Source of the DNA: an uncultured Prevotella sp.
Lineage (GTDB): Bacteria > Bacteroidota > Bacteroidia > Bacteroidales > Bacteroidaceae
Length of the DNA: 64,000 nt
Assembly: GCA_934204655.1 (NCBI GenBank)
Contig: CAKPZJ010000003.1
Location: forward strand, 62,001 to 126,000
Reading direction: 5' to 3'
Below the pieces are notes generated by a model. That model was not told the DNA's origin, did no database searches, and saw only the letters and a list, made by a program, of their open reading frames with translations. The position numbers and the translations under genes were made by a program. Shown in pieces: positions 54,091 through 63,513 of the stretch. Position 1 is the stretch's first letter. Each line of letters begins with the position of its first letter.

Positions 54091-55161
54091 TTACTTTACG
54101 TAAACGACAGCCAGACGGTTAGAGGTGGTACCCTGAACACCCTTACCGGTAGCCTCGTCAACAACAACGCCACGGTTGCTGAGGTAAGCGGCAACGGCAT
54201 CGGCACGGCCCTGAGAAATCTTATCGTTAATTTCCTTAGAACCCTCGGGAGAAGCAGTACCTACAATCTGTACGTGCTTACCCTTAGCTACGCCATCAAG
54301 GGCAGCCTTGGCCTCCTTGGTCAGAGTGGTCTTGCCCTGAGCGAAGGTTACGAATACCAAGTTCTCTACCTTTACTTCCTGAGGAGCAGGTGCTTCCTTA
54401 ACCACTTCCTTGACTACTTCCTTAGGTTTCTTGGCCAGTTCGCTGCGCAGGTCGTTAATCTGAGCGTTCAGGCCGTCAATCTCAGCCTGGTCGCGCAGCT
54501 TAGCCAGTGCGAAGTTGTGGCTACCGTTAGAGTTCTTGAACTTATAGTTTACGCCAACGTTAAGCTGGAACTTAGACTGATTGATATTGTAAGCTACGCC
54601 CTCGTAGCCATTGCCGTTGAGGTTCCAGTTCATAGACGGCTCAACGTAGAACTGCCAAGCGCGCTTTGCACCCAGGTTGAAAGCGAGGTCTACACCCAGC
54701 TTAGAGGTAAGGGCATCAGCCTTCCAGTTAGCAGAGGGAGTACCGAAGGTGTGGCCCCAGCCAAAACCGAATACAGGGATAACCTCGAAGCAACGGGGCT
54801 CGCCGGTGTAACCACCAAACCAGTTACTGAGGTTAACAGTGGCCAGCAGCGAAGTATTAAGACCATTAACCAGCGTACCCTGTACGTTGGCGTGGTGCAG
54901 GTTCTTGAAGTAAGCGTTGCTCTCCAGAGCCAGACCGAACACAGGGGTAAACCAGCGGCCTACGCGGATGCCTGCGTTAGGAGCAATGTCGCGGAGCCAA
55001 GTGTGATGCTCAGGACCCAGAACCGACGGGCGGGTCGTGGTGGCCAGTCCGCCATTCACACCGAGATAGAAATTGTCAAAAGTCTTGCTCTCTGTAACAG
55101 TCTGAGCAGATGCTGAAACTGCCATCACAGCAGCAGCAAACATTAATACTAACTTTTTCAT
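54091..55161 (-). CDS. OmpA-family outer-membrane porin
   Basis: 356 residues with signal peptide (MKKLVLMFAAAVMAVSASAQ). An N-terminal eight-strand barrel (about 25-220) is followed by a short coiled segment (LRDQAEIDGLNAQINDLRSELAKKP) and the C-terminal OmpA peptidoglycan-binding domain with NLVFVTFAQGKTTL and the NDKISQGRADAVAAYL peptidoglycan motif. It anchors the outer membrane to the cell wall and is usually abundant, consistent with its consensus promoter. Confidence 0.95.
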   Translation of the reverse strand: MKKLVLMFAAAVMAVSASAQTVTESKTFDNFYLGVNGGLATTTRPSVLGPEHHTWLRDIAPNAGIRVGRWFTPVFGLALESNAYFKNLHHANVQGTLVNGLNTSLLATVNLSNWFGGYTGEPRCFEVIPVFGFGWGHTFGTPSANWKADALTSKLGVDLAFNLGAKRAWQFYVEPSMNWNLNGNGYEGVAYNINQSKFQLNVGVNYKFKNSNGSHNFALAKLRDQAEIDGLNAQINDLRSELAKKPKEVVKEVVKEAPAPQEVKVENLVFVTFAQGKTTLTKEAKAALDGVAKGKHVQIVGTASPEGSKEINDKISQGRADAVAAYLSNRGVVVDEATGKGVQGTTSNRLAVVYVK

Positions 55162-55209
55162 TTTTTCTTTTTATTTTAAAAGTTACACATGTTGTTCTTT
55201 ATGGGCGTG

Positions 55210-55241
55210 CAAAGGTAGAAAAAAAACTTTACGTTGGCAAA
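55210..55241 (-). promoter_or_regulatory. Consensus promoter for ompA
   Basis: Minus strand TTTG (55238-55241), 20-nt spacer, TACCTTTG (55210-55217). This is one of the clearest promoters in the window. Confidence 0.8.
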
Positions 55242-55348
55242 AATTTTCCTAACAAAATGTCCGAAAAGGCCAAAAATAGCATCGGGAATGGTCGTTGCTG
55301 CCCCGCTCTACCGAGAGGGTACGGGCCCACACCTATTTATATAATATA

Positions 55349-55379
55349 GTTAAGGCTCTCTGGTCAGGAGAGCCTTAAC
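55349..55379 (-). terminator. Terminator after the DNA/RNA endonuclease gene
   Basis: GTTAAGGCTCTC (55349-55360) pairs perfectly with GAGAGCCTTAAC (55368-55379) with a 7-base loop; on the minus strand it is followed by TATATTATATAAATAGG. Confidence 0.75.
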
Positions 55380-55419
55380 GGTATGCAGAATATTTGCTAT
55401 TAGGTCTGATGGTCTACCG

Positions 55420-56979
55420 TCATGGCCTGCCCCAATAGGAAGCATCGTAGGTAGCCTCAACCTTGTTCTCAATATCATCGGGCAGGTTACAGAAGAAGTC
55501 GATACCGGTACGCTTCTCTAACTCGTCGATGGTAATAAACTCGGTAGTGCTGCCACTGGCATGTGGCGACCAGATGCCCAAGGCACGGTACACGCCATCC
55601 TTGACACTGAGCAGGGCCATGTAGAAGTACTTAGGTACTATCAGCCCGCGGCTTGTGTGCGTCAGAATGTTGGCATCGTCAATGGTGGCCGCCTTGACCA
55701 CATAGAGCGTGTCGCGCTTCGAGTCGCGGTTCCACTCATCACGCACCCGTATCTCTAACTTGTTCCATACACCACCGTTGTGTGCCTGTATCTGAGGCTG
55801 CATGTTGCTGAGGAAGAACGTCTGGCTGTTCTGCTCGCGGGAGCAGAGGCGATCGGACGACGGGCAGAGATGGCCACGGCTATAGCCGCTACCGCTATAA
55901 TCGGCCAAAGTAGTCTGATACTGAGTAGGGATGTCAGGGTCTTCGCGGAAGTTATCCGAGCGTTTTACATTGCTTACGCTATTAGACGGGTACATCTCAT
56001 AGCAAGTCCAGCGGTTGGCGCGCTTGGCACAGTCCCACTCTAACGAATAGGTAATGCCATAAGCAGGGGTACTATGGGTTATCACCAGGTTCATATCGTC
56101 GCCCACTATCTTAGGAAACTCCAGTCGCCAAACTTCCTTGTTGGCCGATTTGGCCACATTGTTACGGTTAACATTGGTCGGGTCGTCGCCTCCAGGCTGG
56201 TCGGGCTGGTCGCCGCCCTGACTGGGAGAGAGGTCTGCCATCCTGACATTCATCAGTTCCCAGGTAGAGGACGACGTGTTACAGCTATAGTAGAAAGCTA
56301 CCGTAACATTGCTTTCGCCCAGAAATCGCGAGGGTATCGCGCAGCTGATATGCTTGGTGGTATTAAAGCTGCCAGGGTTCTCTATATCGCCATGGTCTAT
56401 CAATGTGGTCCACTCAGTGGTGGCGGGGTCGCCCGTAAAAGCATCGGTGATGAGCACGCGATGAGTTGAACCCGAGTAGTTCATCTTGTAGTCAAACTCG
56501 AGCGTGGCCTTAGTCGTATTGGTAAAGTCGAACGCCGGGGCGTACAGGTAACTTTCCGAGGGAGTGGTCTTCTTGTTGCTGTAGCCCGTGGCGATGGCGC
56601 ACTTGTACGTAGAGCTGTAAGCCCAAGCCACACCCCGGGTAGTGGCCACCTCAAGATGACCCAACGAAGAGGCAAATGTCTCGCTTAGGAACATCTTGTT
56701 ATACGGCCGCACGCCTATAACATCATCGTAACCAGCAGGCCGGGTGAAGACAATGCTGTCTATCTCGGCCCGGGAGTAGCTGTGCTGTTCGCCCTGGTAA
56801 GACACGACCAGCATGCCGTTGGCATCAAAATCGGCCTGAGCAACCTGGGCACGGTCATAGAGATGATAAGTGGCCACAGAAGGCGTGGCCTTGCTATGCT
56901 TACATATCGCAAATTTGTCCTGAGCACCGGCTGCGAAAGCCATAAGGGTGCTGACCAGTAGGATGAGGGTTCGTTTCAT
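55420..56979 (-). CDS. Secreted DNA/RNA non-specific endonuclease with carbohydrate/choice-of-anchor-like N-domain
   Basis: 519 residues. Signal peptide (MKRTLILLVSTLMAFAAGAQ); a middle domain of beta character (about 90-255, with choice-of-anchor-like features); a Gln/Asp/Pro/Gly linker (GGDQPDQPGGDDPTN); then a C-terminal nuclease domain. The nuclease motif reads SRGHLCPSSDR (general-base His, usual DRGH has Asp where Ser is seen) followed by NMQPQIQAHNGGVWNKLE with the Mg2+ Asn. It would degrade extracellular or periplasmic nucleic acid. Some activity change from the Asp-to-Ser substitution is possible but cannot be judged here. Confidence 0.88.
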   Translation of the reverse strand: MKRTLILLVSTLMAFAAGAQDKFAICKHSKATPSVATYHLYDRAQVAQADFDANGMLVVSYQGEQHSYSRAEIDSIVFTRPAGYDDVIGVRPYNKMFLSETFASSLGHLEVATTRGVAWAYSSTYKCAIATGYSNKKTTPSESYLYAPAFDFTNTTKATLEFDYKMNYSGSTHRVLITDAFTGDPATTEWTTLIDHGDIENPGSFNTTKHISCAIPSRFLGESNVTVAFYYSCNTSSSTWELMNVRMADLSPSQGGDQPDQPGGDDPTNVNRNNVAKSANKEVWRLEFPKIVGDDMNLVITHSTPAYGITYSLEWDCAKRANRWTCYEMYPSNSVSNVKRSDNFREDPDIPTQYQTTLADYSGSGYSRGHLCPSSDRLCSREQNSQTFFLSNMQPQIQAHNGGVWNKLEIRVRDEWNRDSKRDTLYVVKAATIDDANILTHTSRGLIVPKYFYMALLSVKDGVYRALGIWSPHASGSTTEFITIDELEKRTGIDFFCNLPDDIENKVEATYDASYWGRP

Positions 56980-57018
56980 ATCTATCTATATAATATTAGT
57001 TCTATCTATCAGTCCTGC

Positions 57019-59274
57019 CTATCTGATTAACTTCAGGGGACGGTTGGGGGCCATCACGTTGTGTACCCTTTTGATCCACAGTTTCTTCTGAGTATAAGTG
57101 GCCTGAGCGCGTATATCCTCGGACGATGCGCCAAACTGCACCGAATAACGCCCAGGCTCTGCCTGCCACTCTGATGACGACGAGACAAATGAGGCGAGGT
57201 CGTAGGTGCTGACCTGGAAATACAGACGCTCGCTCTGGCCAGGCTGCAGCAACTGGGTCTTGCCAAAAGCCTTGAGCTCGCGGAGTGGTTTGGCAAGTTG
57301 CTTGGCTGGAGCCGACACGTAGAGCTGGACAGCCTCCTTACCGGGAACCTTACCCGTATTGGTAACGACGATACTGGCTCTGAAACCATTACCAACAGCC
57401 TGAACTACAGGCTTGCTGTAACTAAAAGTGGTGTAACTGAGCCCGTAGCCGAATGGGTAAGACACGGGCTGGCCAAAGGTGGTAAAATAGCGATAACCCA
57501 CATAGATGTCCTCCTCGTGCAGGGTGTAGTCTATGTTACGACGGCTATCGCCCTGCTTGATACCGGTACCTGTGGGGAAATTGTTGACAGCCGGAATATC
57601 AGAGGCCATGATGGGGAAGGTCATAGCGAGCTTGCCCGAAGGTGTAGACTTGCCCGTAATGACATCGGCTACAGAGTTGCCGCCCTCCTGCCCAGGCTGC
57701 CAGGCCATCAGGATGGCATCGGGCATGCCCTTCCACGAGGCGGTTTCCATCACGTTACCCATATTGAGTATCACGACCACTCTCTTGTGTACGGCGTGGA
57801 AGGCATTGCACACGTTGGAGAGCAGCTCACGCTCTGTCTGCGTCATGTCGAAGTCATTAGCTACCTGCCGGTCATAAGCTTCGCCAGCCTGGCGACCTAT
57901 GGTGATAATGGCCAGGTCGTTGCGCTGGGCCAAACGCTCAATGGCACGACGGTCAAAGTTCTGTTCGCCCACGCGGGAGCCGTTCCCAAGTTGGCGCAAG
58001 CCGTCATTATAAGCCTGGGAACGCTCATAAACGACCTGGAGGTCATGGTCTATGGTAAACCCAGCATTGGCGAGACCTGTCTTCAGGTCTACCACGTAGG
58101 GCTTATGGACATCGCCAGAACCCGTGCCGCCTGCTATAAAGTTATAAGAGGTGTTGCCGAAGAGGGCAACATTCTTTACACCCTGTAACGGAAGCGTCTG
58201 ATTTTGGTTTTTCAGAAGAACCATGCCCTCGGTGGCACTCTGGCGAGTAAGCTGGGCGTGGGCTTCCAAGTCGGGATGATTGGTATATTTGTAGTTTCTG
58301 AAGTGTGGAGTCTTCACTATCAGCTCGAGCATCTGGCGTACACGCGCGTTGACCGTGGCTATATCCAGGTCGCCCCTGTTGACATGCCTTATGATGTCGG
58401 CCTCCTGCCAGTCGTAGCCCGGAGCCAGCAGGTTGTTGCCCGCAGCTACTCGGTCGTACGAGGAGCGATGCTCGTTGGTCCAGTCGGTCATAACGATGCC
58501 CTTATAGCCCCACTCGTCACGCAGGATTGTGGAGAGCAGGTCGTGGCTTGACTGCGTCCAGATGCCATTGATACGATTGTACGATGACATGACGGTCCAT
58601 GGAGATGCCGTGGTTACTGCCCGCTCAAAACCACGCAGATATATCTCACGCAGCGCACGCTGCGACACCACCTCGTTGACCTCGATACGGTTGGTCTCCT
58701 GGCTATTAACGGCAAAATGCTTGATGCTGGTACCCACGCCGTTGCTCTGCACGCCATTAACATAAGCGGCAGCCATGACGCCAGTTACGATAGGGTCTTC
58801 GGAGTAGTATTCAAAGTTGCGCCCACAGAGCGGCGTGCGCTGGATGTTCATGCCGGGAGCCAGGAGCACATCGCAGCCATACTCCAGCACCTCGTTGCCG
58901 ATGGCCTGACCTATCTGCTTAACTAAGGCAGGGTTCCAGGTACAGGCCAGAGCCGTTCCTACCGGAAAGCCCGTGGCATAGAAAGTCTGCTTGGTACCCG
59001 AACGGGTCGGACTGATACGCACGCCGGCAGGGCCATCGGTCAGTATAAGCGCGGGGATACCCAACCGGGGTATGGCCTGGGTAACACCGGCTGCGCCGGG
59101 TACTCCGCTTTCTCCACGGTCATTATTGCGCCCCACCAGGAGCCGTGCTTTCTCCTTCAGGGTCATGGCCTGAAGTACTTCGTCTATGTTATCGGCTCTC
59201 AGGGTAAGTTGCTGAGCCAGAGCATTGCTTGCAGTCATCAGCGCGATGGCCAGGGCAATAGATTTGATTTTCAT
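57019..59274 (-). CDS. Glycoside hydrolase family 3 beta-glucosidase
   Basis: 751 residues from ATG 59274; an upstream in-frame ATG is rejected since the chosen start gives a proper signal peptide (MKIKSIALAIALMTASNALA). The GH3 N-barrel and second domain are complete, with the nucleophile Asp in GIVMTDWTNEH and a candidate acid/base Glu in LHEEDIYVGYRYF. A C-terminal fibronectin-like domain is present (FGYGLSYTTFSYS ... GKEAVQLYVSAP ... ELKAFGKTQLL). It releases terminal glucose (or related sugars) from beta-glucosides or oligosaccharides in the periplasm. A TACCTTTG box lies upstream. Confidence 0.93.
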   Translation of the reverse strand: MKIKSIALAIALMTASNALAQQLTLRADNIDEVLQAMTLKEKARLLVGRNNDRGESGVPGAAGVTQAIPRLGIPALILTDGPAGVRISPTRSGTKQTFYATGFPVGTALACTWNPALVKQIGQAIGNEVLEYGCDVLLAPGMNIQRTPLCGRNFEYYSEDPIVTGVMAAAYVNGVQSNGVGTSIKHFAVNSQETNRIEVNEVVSQRALREIYLRGFERAVTTASPWTVMSSYNRINGIWTQSSHDLLSTILRDEWGYKGIVMTDWTNEHRSSYDRVAAGNNLLAPGYDWQEADIIRHVNRGDLDIATVNARVRQMLELIVKTPHFRNYKYTNHPDLEAHAQLTRQSATEGMVLLKNQNQTLPLQGVKNVALFGNTSYNFIAGGTGSGDVHKPYVVDLKTGLANAGFTIDHDLQVVYERSQAYNDGLRQLGNGSRVGEQNFDRRAIERLAQRNDLAIITIGRQAGEAYDRQVANDFDMTQTERELLSNVCNAFHAVHKRVVVILNMGNVMETASWKGMPDAILMAWQPGQEGGNSVADVITGKSTPSGKLAMTFPIMASDIPAVNNFPTGTGIKQGDSRRNIDYTLHEEDIYVGYRYFTTFGQPVSYPFGYGLSYTTFSYSKPVVQAVGNGFRASIVVTNTGKVPGKEAVQLYVSAPAKQLAKPLRELKAFGKTQLLQPGQSERLYFQVSTYDLASFVSSSSEWQAEPGRYSVQFGASSEDIRAQATYTQKKLWIKRVHNVMAPNRPLKLIR

Positions 59275-59384
59275 ATCATCAGTATTTAGTTTTACGAGTA
59301 GATGTACTATCACCATAGAACCCGATACGGCCACTGCCACACACCGAGAAGCATTAACGGCCGACCGTACTTAAACCTTTAGGA

Positions 59385-59392
59385 CAAAGGTA
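59385..59392 (-). promoter_or_regulatory. -7 box for the GH3 gene
   Basis: TACCTTTG on the minus strand is a perfect match; the -33 is weak. Leader about 104 bases. Confidence 0.5.
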
Positions 59393-59453
59393 GATATAAT
59401 AGTTGACATGGCCATGTCTATTCCCATATTTTTTACACGTTCCAGAATCAAAA

Positions 59454-59481
59454 AGCCTCCCCGCCATGTGGCAAGGAGGCT
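59454..59481 (-). terminator. Terminator of rprX-rprY
   Basis: AGCCTCC (59454-59460) pairs with GGAGGCT (59475-59481) and, on the minus strand, is followed by TTTTTGATT. It lies 30 bases after the rprY stop. Confidence 0.85.
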
Positions 59482-59512
59482 ATGTATCTCTTAGCAGAGA
59501 CACCAGAAAGAT

Positions 59513-60211
59513 TTAGTCGGCATCGGGAACAATGAGCTTATAACCCTTACCGTGGATATTGATAATCTCAATCTGGTCGTCGTCCTTCAGGTGTTTACGC
59601 AACTTAGTGATGTACACGTCCATAGAGCGGGCGTTGAAATAGTTGTCGTCTATCCAGATGGTCTTGAGGGCAAAGTCGCGCTGCAAGATTTCATTGGCAT
59701 GAGCGCAGAGCAAGGCCAGCAACTCATTCTCCTTGGTTGTCAGTTTGGTCTGCTTGTCGCCGATGGTCAGCAACTGCTTCTGGGTATCAAATGTGAAGCG
59801 CCCAATCTTGTACACGGTAGCTTCCTTGTTCTTCTTACCACGGACACGACGCAGGATGGCCTCAATACGGAACACGAGTTCCTCCATAGAGAACGGCTTG
59901 GTAATATAGTCGTCGGCGCCAATCTTAAAACCTTCCAGAATGTCGTCCTTGAGCGTACGGGCAGTCAAGAATATGATTGGAATCTCGGCATTGACCTGCC
60001 TAATCTCCTGCGCCAGCGTAAAGCCGTCTTTCTTGGGCATCATCACGTCAAGCACGGCAATATCAAACTTGCTCTTGGTAAACTCCCTGTACCCCACCTC
60101 GCCATCCTGGCAAAGCACGGCTTGGAAGCCCTTGGCTTGTAAATACTCGCGAAGCAACATTCCTAAATTCTCGTCGTCCTCGCAAAGCAAAATCTTCAAA
60201 TTGTCATCCAT
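59513..60211 (-). CDS. rprY: OmpR-family response regulator (RprY-like)
   Basis: 232 residues. Receiver domain with Asp55 as phospho-acceptor (IAVLDVMMPKKDG), acidic pair in LLCEDDE, Thr in FLTAR and Lys in DDYITKPF; then an OmpR-type winged-helix domain (about 130-230) with KQTKLTTKENELLALL and NARSMDVYITKLRKHL. It matches RprY of Bacteroides in length and in partner. It follows the sensor rprX by 60 bases. Confidence 0.9.
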   Translation of the reverse strand: MDDNLKILLCEDDENLGMLLREYLQAKGFQAVLCQDGEVGYREFTKSKFDIAVLDVMMPKKDGFTLAQEIRQVNAEIPIIFLTARTLKDDILEGFKIGADDYITKPFSMEELVFRIEAILRRVRGKKNKEATVYKIGRFTFDTQKQLLTIGDKQTKLTTKENELLALLCAHANEILQRDFALKTIWIDDNYFNARSMDVYITKLRKHLKDDDQIEIINIHGKGYKLIVPDAD

Positions 60212-60271
60212 AGCGGTATCGTTTAAAATTGTTATTATTATTATCTATTAATGGTTGATTATCCTTATCTG

Positions 60272-61831
60272 TCAGTCGTCTATCTTGGGCAATTTAACGG
60301 TAAAGGTGGTACCTTTGCCCAGTTCACTCTCTACCTTAATGTCGCCATTGTGCAGGTCTATTATCTTCTTTACGTAGGCCAAACCCAGTCCGAAGCCTTT
60401 TACATCATGGACATTGCCGGTGTGGACACGGTAGAACTTCTCGAAAACCTTCTTCAGGTTGTCCTTCTTGATACCGATACCGGTATCGCGGATAGAGAAG
60501 TAGAGGTGGTTGTCGTCATTCCACGTCTTGAGGTAAATGTCCAACGGCTGGTCAGGCTTGCCATACTTGACGGCGTTGTCCATCAAGTTAAAGAGGGCGT
60601 TTTGGAAATGCACCTCATCGACATATACTGCCGAGTCTACAGCCTCTATATCGGTATAGATTTTTCCGCCGGTATGCTCTACCCTCAGGGTAAACGAGTT
60701 GGCCATATTCTCCACTATCTCGTTAAGGTCTAACTGTTTTTTCTTGAACACGGCTTTCTTGCGGTCAAACATACTCATCTGCAAGACCTTCTCCACCAAG
60801 AAGCGGAGCCGCTTGGACTCATCCTGTACCACTCCGGCCAGATGTTTCATCATCGTCTCGCTCTTGGTTACGCTCTGGTCGTTCATCATCTGGGCTGCCA
60901 GCGATATACTGGCAATGGGGGTCTTCAGTTCGTGGGTCATATTGTTGATAAAGTCATTCTTTATCTCAGACAACCGCTTAGAGCGGAAGATAGTTACTAT
61001 CGTAAAGATAAAGGTGATGAGCAACACTATCGTGAAGATGACACTCGGTATCATAAAGCGGATAGATGAGTAGATATAGCTGTTCATATCGGGGAAATGA
61101 ACCTTTACTACACCCATCTTAGAGGCTGGGTCATTACGGAACAGCACCTGCGAGTAAGTGTACTCTTCACCTTCTTCAGAGTAGTCGGGGCAACGGTACA
61201 CCTCGCGACCATCCTGGGTCGACACGGTGAAGTGATAACCGATATTAATGCCGTTATTCATCAGCTCGGCTTTGAGATCCTGGTCAAGCAGCTTGAAGTT
61301 AATACGCTCCTTGAGTGGTTTGTCAGAAGCGGAATAGAGGATAGAAACCACAACCTCGTCCAGCAGCGCTTTCTGATAAACATAGCGGTTTTTAACGATT
61401 TCCTGGAGCGAGCGCGAAGCCTCTGATATGGAGCCCTTGTCGTTCTCTAATATCATGGCCTTGGGCTTTGAGGCCGGATTAGACGATATGGTCTTCAGCT
61501 CGAACGATGTATAGACCGTGCCGTCCTTACCAACAGCCGCGTACTGATGCGACTGCTGCACCGTGGCATCAGGTTGGCCAGAGCGGGTGCCCACAGAGTC
61601 CTTCTTATAAGCCTTGCGCTCGGTCTCGTTGACATCTTTCTCCAGATAGCGCAGGGTTTCGTTCAGCTCCAGGTTGCGCGAGGCTTGATAGAGAGAACGA
61701 TTCACACTCTCGTCGAACTGCTCCTTCTTCATATTCACCATCTCCTGGATATATTTGAGCTGAAGGAAAAGCAATAACAGGAACGATACTCCCATTATGA
61801 TTGCTATAGTCCATATTGTTTTCTTCTTCAT
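60272..61831 (-). CDS. rprX: Sensor histidine kinase (RprX-like)
   Basis: 519 residues. Two transmembrane helices (about 8-24 and 255-275) bracket an extracytoplasmic sensing domain. Then HisKA with MTHELKTPIASISLAA (His near residue 299), N-box LFNLMDNAVKYGKP, and DTGIGIKKDNLKKVFEKFYRV and GFGLGLAYVKK. Length and organisation equal Bacteroides RprX. A TACATTTG box sits only five bases before the start codon. Confidence 0.9.
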   Translation of the reverse strand: MKKKTIWTIAIIMGVSFLLLLFLQLKYIQEMVNMKKEQFDESVNRSLYQASRNLELNETLRYLEKDVNETERKAYKKDSVGTRSGQPDATVQQSHQYAAVGKDGTVYTSFELKTISSNPASKPKAMILENDKGSISEASRSLQEIVKNRYVYQKALLDEVVVSILYSASDKPLKERINFKLLDQDLKAELMNNGINIGYHFTVSTQDGREVYRCPDYSEEGEEYTYSQVLFRNDPASKMGVVKVHFPDMNSYIYSSIRFMIPSVIFTIVLLITFIFTIVTIFRSKRLSEIKNDFINNMTHELKTPIASISLAAQMMNDQSVTKSETMMKHLAGVVQDESKRLRFLVEKVLQMSMFDRKKAVFKKKQLDLNEIVENMANSFTLRVEHTGGKIYTDIEAVDSAVYVDEVHFQNALFNLMDNAVKYGKPDQPLDIYLKTWNDDNHLYFSIRDTGIGIKKDNLKKVFEKFYRVHTGNVHDVKGFGLGLAYVKKIIDLHNGDIKVESELGKGTTFTVKLPKIDD

Positions 61832-61835
61832 GTTG

Positions 61836-61843
61836 CAAATGTA
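61836..61843 (-). promoter_or_regulatory. -7 box next to the rprX start
   Basis: TACATTTG on the minus strand; TTTG at 61868-61871 gives a 24-nt spacer, longer than usual. If used, the transcript would start at or beside the ATG, a leaderless or nearly leaderless mRNA. Confidence 0.4.
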
Positions 61844-61980
61844 GCAAATTACTTAATTTATTAACATCAAAAAGTTAATTATTTGCTACCGATTTAACAA
61901 TATTAACTATAATGACGCATTTAACTTACGTATATATAATTATAAAGAGGAACTCTATAAGTACAGAGACTATCATAAAC

Positions 61981-62016
61981 AACAAAACCCTGGCTTAGAG
62001 AAGTCAGGGCTTTGTT
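61981..62016 (-). terminator. Terminator after the MaoC gene
   Basis: AACAAAACCCTG (61981-61992) pairs with CAGGGCTTTGTT (62005-62016) with one mismatch; on the minus strand it is followed by TGTTTATGATAG. Confidence 0.7.
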
Positions 62017-62070
62017 GTTATTGTTAACGTGCTTTCTGGCACAGGGCCAGAGCATGCTGCCAGTAACCTG

Positions 62071-62529
62071 TTAATTGAAATAATAAAGGAAAGTGGCTAT
62101 TCCCTCAAGTGCAGGCTTACGCTGCCCTTCTATCTCTATCTTGAACTGTATGCTGGCCTTGCATATTCCACGTAGGTTGGTTATCTCGTGCAGTTTGGTC
62201 ACCATACGGAGCCTGCTGCCCACGGGCACAGCCTGTCCAAACTTCATCTTGTCCATGCCATAGTTAACCAGCATCTTCAGGTTGTTGACCTTGATAATCT
62301 GCTCCCAGAAGTATGGCAGCAGCGAGAGGGTCAGATAGCCATGAACGATGGTTCCCTTGTATGGGCTCTCGGCCTTGGCTCTCTCTATGTCCACATGTAT
62401 CCACTGATGGTCCAGCGTGGCGTCAGCAAACATGTTTACCCGGTCCTGGTCTACCTCCAGCCAGTCCGACGTGCCCAACTCCTGACCCAGGTGAGCGGCA
62501 AACTCTTCATACGAATTAATCTCTAACAT
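62071..62529 (-). CDS. MaoC-family dehydratase (hot-dog fold)
   Basis: 152 residues. MaoC-like (R)-specific enoyl-CoA hydratase domain, with the catalytic motif FADATLDHQWIHVD (Asp and His) and HGYLTLSLLPYF. The family hydrates trans-2-enoyl-CoA to (R)-3-hydroxyacyl-CoA. The physiological role here is unknown. It lies 28 bases after the M48 lipoprotein gene on the same strand and shares an identical 21-bp leader element with the M13 gene. Confidence 0.9.
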   Translation of the reverse strand: MLEINSYEEFAAHLGQELGTSDWLEVDQDRVNMFADATLDHQWIHVDIERAKAESPYKGTIVHGYLTLSLLPYFWEQIIKVNNLKMLVNYGMDKMKFGQAVPVGSRLRMVTKLHEITNLRGICKASIQFKIEIEGQRKPALEGIATFLYYFN

Positions 62530-62530
62530 A

Positions 62531-62551
62531 ATATATATAATAATGTGTAAT
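62531..62551. repeat. 21-bp shared leader element, copy 2
   Basis: Identical to 42284-42304; immediately before the MaoC start on the minus strand. Confidence 0.6.
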
Positions 62552-62557
62552 TAGCTG

Positions 62558-63490
62558 TTACTTCTTACGGGTGCTACTCTTCTTGGCAGTTGTCGAGCGA
62601 CTGCTCTTGGTCGTAGTCTTCTTGGCAGTCGTGGTCTTCTTGGCTGCCGTAGTCTTACTGGTCGTGGTGGTCTGAGTAGCCTTGGTGGCAGCCTGATAGT
62701 ATTTCAGCGCCTCGGGCATTTCCTGTTGCAGAGCAGCAATACGCTTGGCATCCGAAGGGTGGTCCGAGAGGAAATCGCTCTGGTTGCTATTGCCGTTAGA
62801 CATGCGCTGCCAGAAAGGTATAGCCACCTGGGGGTCATAACCAGCCATGGCGGCGAATATCAGCCCCATGTGGTCGGCCTCAGACTCGTGGTCGCGACTG
62901 TATTTCAGATTACGGAGCTTGAGTCCCTGCTGAGCCAGAACGGCTGCGTAGCTACCCACGTTAGACCCCGTAGCAGCATTGAGCACTCCGCTCAGTATCT
63001 GGGTACCATACTGCTGCTTAATCTGCTTAGACAGCTGCTCGGCGCTATGCTTGGCCACCGCATGGGCTATCTCGTGCCCCAGCACTACGGCCAGGGCTGC
63101 CTCATTCTGCGTATAGGGAAGCAGGCCATCGTACACTACTATCTTGCCACCAGGCAGACAGAACGCATTGGCGCTCTTGTCCTGCACCAAGTTGAACTCC
63201 CAGCTGTACTCCTTTACCTCGCTGCTCAGGCCGTGGGCTTTGAGATAGTTCTCTACGGCTGTGGCCAACCGCTGGCCCACTCGCTGAACCATGGCTGTAT
63301 TAGCTGCACTGGTAGACTTCTTCGCCGAAGCCATATACTGAGTGTATTCCTTATTGCTCAGGCTCATTATCTCCTCGTTAGAAACCATCAGGTTCTGTTT
63401 ACGCCCCGTTATAGGTACCGTGCGTGTAGTTCCACAAGCCGCCAGCAGGGCTACCACCCAGACAAGCAGCAATAATTTAACATTCTTCAT
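62558..63490 (-). CDS. M48-family metalloprotease lipoprotein
   Basis: 310 residues. Lipoprotein signal with lipobox LLAAC (Cys19), so membrane-anchored in the periplasm. The zinc motif is VVLGHEIAHAVAKH (His139, Glu140, His143) with the third ligand Glu in HESEADHMG. This is the LoiP/BepA-like branch used in envelope quality control. The last about 40 residues are a Thr/Lys/Ser-rich tail (TTAKKTTTAKKTTTKSS) not usual in the family. A consensus promoter lies just upstream. Confidence 0.92.
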   Translation of the reverse strand: MKNVKLLLLVWVVALLAACGTTRTVPITGRKQNLMVSNEEIMSLSNKEYTQYMASAKKSTSAANTAMVQRVGQRLATAVENYLKAHGLSSEVKEYSWEFNLVQDKSANAFCLPGGKIVVYDGLLPYTQNEAALAVVLGHEIAHAVAKHSAEQLSKQIKQQYGTQILSGVLNAATGSNVGSYAAVLAQQGLKLRNLKYSRDHESEADHMGLIFAAMAGYDPQVAIPFWQRMSNGNSNQSDFLSDHPSDAKRIAALQQEMPEALKYYQAATKATQTTTTSKTTAAKKTTTAKKTTTKSSRSTTAKKSSTRKK

Positions 63491-63513
63491 TGTATTTTTA
63501 GCTTAAATTGGCA

